Source: Bacteroidales bacterium UBA5219 (GTDB lineage Bacteria; Bacteroidota; Bacteroidia; Bacteroidales; ML635J-15). From it: a DNA stretch of 10,485 nt. Below are positions 6,966-10,485 of the stretch, one piece after another (position 1 is the stretch's first letter; each line of letters begins with the position of its first letter). The notes under the pieces were generated by a model, which worked only from the letters and a program-made list of their open reading frames with translations, had not been told where the DNA came from and did no database searches. The stretch is taken from NCBI GenBank assembly GCA_002412425.1, contig DHVB01000046.1:5971-16455 (forward strand), written 5' to 3'. Both the position numbers and the translations under genes were made by a program.

Positions 6966-8412
6966 TTTTTGCTCTTTCTAAATATTCTGCGTAATTAATT
7001 ATTAATGAATTGTAAAAAATATTTGAGACTACATTTGCTCCATTTGGTGTAAAGTGAACAAAATCTGGACTTGCTAATGGTGGGTTGGCATTTACCCAAG
7101 CAATCATAGAATTTTCTCCACCCATTGCTTTATACATATCCCAATAAACACAACCTGCTCTATGTGTGGCTTTTCTTAATTCGTCAACTATGTTTTCTAA
7201 ATTTGGATAAGTTTGATAATCGTCTTTAATTTTTGTTGCCATATCACTTGGACCGATGACAATAATATTAACATCAGGAACAACATTTTTTAAAAATGCT
7301 AATTGGTAATAAAAATGATTAGCAAATCTTTCAGCACTTTTTGCATCTTCGATATAAGGAACGGTATTACCGCCAAATTGCAAAATAAAAAGGTCAACAC
7401 CTAATTCAGCAAAAGATTTAGCCAATAAACTGCCGTCTGTAGTCGTGAAAACGGTGCCAGAACTTCCTCTTAAAGCGATATTGTCAACAAAAACACCAGT
7501 ATCATCTTCTAAAGAAATAGCATAAAAATCAGGGCTATCATAAGCTTCAAACTCTAATCTAACATTGTTCAAATATGTGTCGGAATTATATCTATAAACA
7601 TATAAATCTTCGCCAGCTTCTAAAGAATCTACAGCAAGCTCATGTCCATCTGATATTACTTTTATTTGAACTTTAGTTTTAGAATTTCCATAATAAATAG
7701 CAATATTTTTAAAAGTTTTAGTATTGGAATATCCTAAATTCGACTCGCTAAATTCTAACCAAGCACTATATTTTGTTGTTGCTTCCCAAGTTGCAGAATC
7801 TGGTATTGGTGCAAAACGATTATATGCAATCATAGGACCATATTTTTTGTGAGGCGATATATTTTCGCTATAAGCAAAACCATTATGTCGATACCAGTTG
7901 GCAGAGTTTGCTTGCTTTAAGCTATATTGAGCATAAATTGCTACTGGCGAACACAAACCTATGCCAAGTCCACCGTAGCGAGTTTGAAATTTACTACGTA
8001 TAAAAGAACTTATTCTGTCGCCTTCAATCTGCGAATCTCCATAATGCATAACTCTTACACGCTTTTCCTTATCCATATTATGCAACTTGGAGTAAAAATT
8101 GTCTAAAGCATGTGGATTATCTTCAGGAAACTCTAATGGAGTGATTGATTTTTTTAATTCTTCAAAATCTATACTATCTATTTCATTAATGTTTTCTTCA
8201 GGAATAATTTCATTTATATCAATTTGACTGTTTATTAATGAGTCGGCAGATACTGTTGCTTTTTTAGAATCTAAAAACATTTCTTCAAAACTTGGAAAAT
8301 ATAAAACCCAATTTTTATTAATCCTGATTCCATCTTCAGGAAAAATAAACATTATTACGCCTAATAAAGCAATTACAGAGACAACAAAATATAAAACATG
8401 CCTGACTTTCAT
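6955..8412 (-). CDS. Membrane-anchored SGNH/GDSL hydrolase-fold protein, first of a tandem pair
   Basis: This is a 485-residue protein with an N-terminal hydrophobic segment (about 5-24) and no clear cleavage site, so probably an inner-membrane anchor facing the periplasm. An acidic, low-complexity linker follows (about 62-90). SGNH blocks: MHYGDSQIEGD with Ser127, ALRGSSG with Gly316, LQFGGNTV with Asn349, and PDFVHF with Asp450 and His453. The full catalytic set is present. The roughly 190 residues between blocks I and II are beta-rich (for example the WLEF and VQIKVISDGHEL regions), again like the inserted carbohydrate-binding domain of Ape1-like enzymes. Its ATG overlaps the stop of the upstream LysM gene in a TAATG junction, indicating translational coupling. 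Next to an MBOAT gene, a PatB/AlgJ-like acetyltransferase role is reasonable, because those partners are often membrane-tethered. An esterase role is the alternative. Confidence 0.88.
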   Translation of the reverse strand: MKVRHVLYFVVSVIALLGVIMFIFPEDGIRINKNWVLYFPSFEEMFLDSKKATVSADSLINSQIDINEIIPEENINEIDSIDFEELKKSITPLEFPEDNPHALDNFYSKLHNMDKEKRVRVMHYGDSQIEGDRISSFIRSKFQTRYGGLGIGLCSPVAIYAQYSLKQANSANWYRHNGFAYSENISPHKKYGPMIAYNRFAPIPDSATWEATTKYSAWLEFSESNLGYSNTKTFKNIAIYYGNSKTKVQIKVISDGHELAVDSLEAGEDLYVYRYNSDTYLNNVRLEFEAYDSPDFYAISLEDDTGVFVDNIALRGSSGTVFTTTDGSLLAKSFAELGVDLFILQFGGNTVPYIEDAKSAERFANHFYYQLAFLKNVVPDVNIIVIGPSDMATKIKDDYQTYPNLENIVDELRKATHRAGCVYWDMYKAMGGENSMIAWVNANPPLASPDFVHFTPNGANVVSNIFYNSLIINYAEYLERAKNAK

Positions 8413-9884
8413 TATTTTTTCTTATAAATTTTTAATTTTTGACCTATTTGTAATTTTGAAGCATCTTCAATTCCATTCCAATACATAATATCTTCGGCAC
8501 TTGCCCAAGAATAATTTTTAGAGATTTTATAAAAAGAATCTCCCTTGGCTATAGTTATAGTTTCAACTAATTCATAACCAGCAGCGTTGAAAGGTTCTTG
8601 TTTTGTAGCTTTGTTATTATCGTTTTTATTAGAATTTGCATTTGATGCAAGTGCAGAACCTTTTTTTACCCAAATACTTAAAACTTTTCCTGCATAAATA
8701 TTTGTACCTCTAATATTATTCCAGTCTTGCAAATCAGAAACTCTAACTCCATATTTTTGAGCAATAGATCCTAAATTGTCTCCAGTTTGTATAGTGTGTT
8801 TAATTTCTTCATAATCTTTGCCAGGACTTATAGATACATAGTTTGCATTGCTTCTGTCGCTGACATTTGGCATTTGAAAAACAGGAAAATAAATCGAATC
8901 TTTGAAAGCTATTATAGAATCTTTGTTTGCAATAAATCTGTCTTTGTATCCGTAAGGCAAATAAATTTCCTTTTCTGAATTTCTTCCGTCAATAATATTG
9001 CCAACAAACAAAGGATTCATCTCTTTTAATTCTTTTAAATTAAGTTGTAAATATTCTGAAATTTGCTCAAAATGCAGTCTGTCTTTTACGAAAACAGTGT
9101 CTTTATCGTAAAATTTTTCTGAAACAAAAAACGAAGGATTTATAATTTCTTTTTCGCTAAACCACTTAACAATAGCTAGATAGTAGTAAAAATAATTTTT
9201 ATAGTTAGCTTCTAAATTATTTACTGTTTCATCAAAGGAATTTGTGTTTTTCATTGCTTTACGCACAACAGTAGGACCGCATACATACGCCATGATAGCA
9301 TAATCCCAAGAGCCAAAACTTTTTTGCAAATCCATTAAATATTTCCCAGCAGCTTGAGAACTTAGTTGTGGTTCTAAACGCTGGTCATAGCAAGTATCAA
9401 TACTTAAGCCGTAACGCAAAGCAGGCATAAATTGCAAAGCCCAAAGCCCATAAGCAGTAGTAGAATTTACAAAATGTTTATCAAGTGCAGAAACCAATAT
9501 TGGCAAATAATCTAAGTTTTTTAAATATTCAGAATCTTTATATAAGAAATTAGTTTTGGTTTTTAAGTCTGCCATTGCATAAAGTAAAAAGCATTTGGTT
9601 TTATGGTCGAGATTTTGCAAATCAGAATATAAATTATAAGCAATATTATTTAAGGAGTAAACTTCATTACCTAGGTTTACAAATTCAGATTCGGTAGAAA
9701 GTTCAGAAAAATTTATGTCTGCACAATATTCTAAAACATCACTTTCATCATAATTAAGTAAGTTTAAATTTGTTTTTAAACTAGAAATAAATTTGCGATT
9801 ATTAGCATATTGTGAAAAAGCATTGTTATGAACAAATAATGCAAACAAGCAAAATATAATATATGTAAATAAAAACTTTCGCAT
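8412..9884 (-). CDS. LysM protein with degenerate lytic-transglycosylase-like domain
   Basis: This is an exported MltD-like protein, 490 residues from the ATG at 9884. That start gives a clean signal peptide (MRKFLF..., ending near NNAFSQ), whereas a GTG five codons earlier would add a polar extension. The transglycosylase-fold region spans about 120-230: LPILVSAL (127-134), YGLWAL (145-150), YGLSID, YDQRLEP (166-172), GKYLMDL and AYVCGPTVVRKA (199-210). Compared with family motifs (PxxESxF, GLWQF/L, DERxDP, AYNAGP) the catalytic Glu is Val131, and Gln, Glu and Asn signature positions are also replaced. Cleavage of peptidoglycan is therefore doubtful. A degenerate LysM-like unit (about 263-310, ending IYLPYG) and two clear LysM domains (about 362-405 with QTGDNLGSIAQKYGV, and 439-488 with AKGDSFYKISKNY) should bind peptidoglycan. 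It heads the tight array with the SGNH and MBOAT genes. Confidence 0.88.
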   Translation of the reverse strand: MRKFLFTYIIFCLFALFVHNNAFSQYANNRKFISSLKTNLNLLNYDESDVLEYCADINFSELSTESEFVNLGNEVYSLNNIAYNLYSDLQNLDHKTKCFLLYAMADLKTKTNFLYKDSEYLKNLDYLPILVSALDKHFVNSTTAYGLWALQFMPALRYGLSIDTCYDQRLEPQLSSQAAGKYLMDLQKSFGSWDYAIMAYVCGPTVVRKAMKNTNSFDETVNNLEANYKNYFYYYLAIVKWFSEKEIINPSFFVSEKFYDKDTVFVKDRLHFEQISEYLQLNLKELKEMNPLFVGNIIDGRNSEKEIYLPYGYKDRFIANKDSIIAFKDSIYFPVFQMPNVSDRSNANYVSISPGKDYEEIKHTIQTGDNLGSIAQKYGVRVSDLQDWNNIRGTNIYAGKVLSIWVKKGSALASNANSNKNDNNKATKQEPFNAAGYELVETITIAKGDSFYKISKNYSWASAEDIMYWNGIEDASKLQIGQKLKIYKKK

Positions 9885-9898
9885 AGATTTTAATCGCA

Positions 9899-9906
9899 CA
9901 AAAATA
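9899..9906 (-). promoter_or_regulatory. Possible Bacteroidota -7 promoter element (TAnnTTTG) ahead of the LysM/SGNH/MBOAT array
   Basis: The minus strand reads TATTTTTG here, a full match to TAnnTTTG, ending 14 nt before the ATG at 9884. The esterase gene has the same motif at exactly the same distance from its ATG. I find no matching -33 TTTG at the expected spacing. If it works as a promoter, it would drive the array with a very short leader and would support the ATG at 9884 over the GTG at 9899. Confidence 0.35.
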
Positions 9907-10287
9907 AGTAAATTTCTGAATTTGGGAATAAAAAGTTTTAAATATATAATGTCCTATTTATGAGAAGTTTTGGTTTTACTCAACGATCAAAAGCACTCGT
10001 TTATTATACGCATAAATAAAATTAAATACTACCTTAATCACAAATACTATTCAAAAAAAGTGTAACTAATTTAAAATGAGAATGTTTTTTTATGTTTTAC
10101 ACAACCTTTTTAAAATTTTTGCGTATCGTATAATAATTATTAAATATCGTTTTTTTTAATATTTATGATATTTAAGCAAAGGAAAGTGGGGTTTGTTAAG
10201 TGAAGTTCTTTAATATGTATAATTTTTAAACGAAACTTTATCGCGGTTATTACAAGTAAAGTATAATTTATCTAATTATTTTATAAT
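9900..10287. other. Divergent intergenic region, AT-rich, no gene recognised
   Basis: About 390 bp separate the head of the minus-strand array from the next plus-strand gene. I see no tRNA, rRNA, known riboswitch or CRISPR pattern. The only short frame beginning with ATG (9960-10019, 19 codons) has no coding character. The region holds the possible -7 element at its left edge and an inverted repeat at 10140-10175. It should contain the promoter of the plus-strand gene, but no complete -33/-7 pair could be found for that direction. Confidence 0.6.
10140..10175. repeat. 9-bp inverted repeat with 18-nt spacer, possible operator or hairpin
   Basis: TTAAATATC (10140-10148) is the exact reverse complement of GATATTTAA (10167-10175). 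The spacer contains a run of eight T. No T run follows the right arm, so it does not look like a plus-strand terminator. In DNA this AT-rich it may be chance. A regulator-binding site between divergent genes is the alternative. Confidence 0.3.
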
Positions 10288-10485
10288 ATGAAAAAAATAG
10301 TCATTGTTATTTTCTTTTCTTTTTTGTTCAATGCTTTTTTATTTGGACAAGAAAAGAATGGTGTATCAGAATTAAGTTGGATTAATAAAGTAGAAACAGA
10401 TGCCGAAAAGTTTTACGAAAATGGAACTCGTATTTGTTATTTGAATATTTATGGTGAAATACCAGAAACTTATGTGCAATCTATA
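10288..10485 (+). CDS. Secreted protein of unknown function, N-terminal 66 residues only
   Basis: An open frame starts at ATG 10288 and runs off the right edge. The first 21 residues form a typical signal peptide: two Lys, a hydrophobic core rich in Ile, Val and Phe, and FGQ before a likely cleavage at Gln/Glu. The mature part begins EKNGVSELSWINK and continues into a mixed stretch containing NGTRICYLNIYGEIPE. I do not recognise a domain in so short a piece. The signal peptide and the sharp change from AT-only intergenic sequence to normal codon use support a real gene. It is divergent from the cell-wall array, so it could share regulatory sequence with it. Many Bacteroidota secreted proteins of this kind end in T9SS sorting tails, but that end is outside the window. 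Confidence 0.75.
   Translation, partial: MKKIVIVIFFSFLFNAFLFGQEKNGVSELSWINKVETDAEKFYENGTRICYLNIYGEIPETYVQSI

Noticed and set aside
9885..9899. GTG start for the LysM gene at 9899
   Set aside because: The codons before the ATG at 9884 add a polar stretch ahead of a well-formed signal peptide and overlap the -7-like element. The ATG at 9884 is the better start.
9960..10019. Small ORF of 19 codons in the intergenic region
   Set aside because: It is very short, has no ribosome site, no hydrophobic or toxin-like pattern, and is easily explained by chance.
10131..10142. Perfect palindrome TAATAATTATTA as an operator
   Set aside because: It is made only of A and T in a very AT-rich region, so chance is a sufficient explanation without conservation data.

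Overview
The window is AT-rich DNA from a member of the Bacteroidota, most likely Bacteroidales. Three things point there: a type A Por/type IX secretion (T9SS) C-terminal sorting domain on the first gene, almost no Shine-Dalgarno sites, and TAnnTTTG promoter-like elements ahead of two transcription-unit heads. The lineage is inferred from these traits and was not tested by a search.

Layout. Positions 1-981 (+) hold the 3' part of a cell-surface repeat protein. It carries GLUG-like repeats and a T9SS sorting tail, and its frame is interrupted by a stop codon at 19-21. Converging on it from the right is a long minus-strand array, listed here in transcription order: a LysM protein with a lytic-transglycosylase-like domain (9884-8412), two paralogous SGNH/GDSL hydrolases (8412-6955 and 6965-5706), an MBOAT membrane O-acyltransferase (5691-4027), a HAD phosphatase resembling hexitol phosphatase HxpB/YniC (4023-3358), a secreted alpha/beta-hydrolase esterase with a PKD-like tail (3312-1621), and recR (1612-998). 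Spacing is very tight (overlaps of 1 and 11 bp, gaps of 14, 3 and 8 bp), apart from a 45-bp gap before the esterase. To the right of the array is a 388-400 bp AT-rich divergent intergenic region. It is followed by the first 66 codons of a secreted protein (10288-10485, +) that runs off the window.

How the genes may work together. MBOAT + two SGNH proteins + a LysM/transglycosylase-fold protein has the logic of an O-acetylation system for an extracytoplasmic polysaccharide. Comparable systems are PatA/PatB/Ape1 for peptidoglycan and AlgI/AlgJ/AlgX for alginate. The MBOAT would move acyl groups across the inner membrane, one SGNH protein would transfer them and the other transfer or remove them, and the LysM protein would dock the machinery on peptidoglycan. 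The LysM protein keeps the transglycosylase fold signature, but the catalytic glutamate position is valine and other signature residues are also changed. It may therefore be a binding pseudoenzyme, which is the most interesting feature here. The esterase could belong to the same deacylation theme. HxpB-like and recR look like housekeeping passengers. The functional model is inference from families and gene order.
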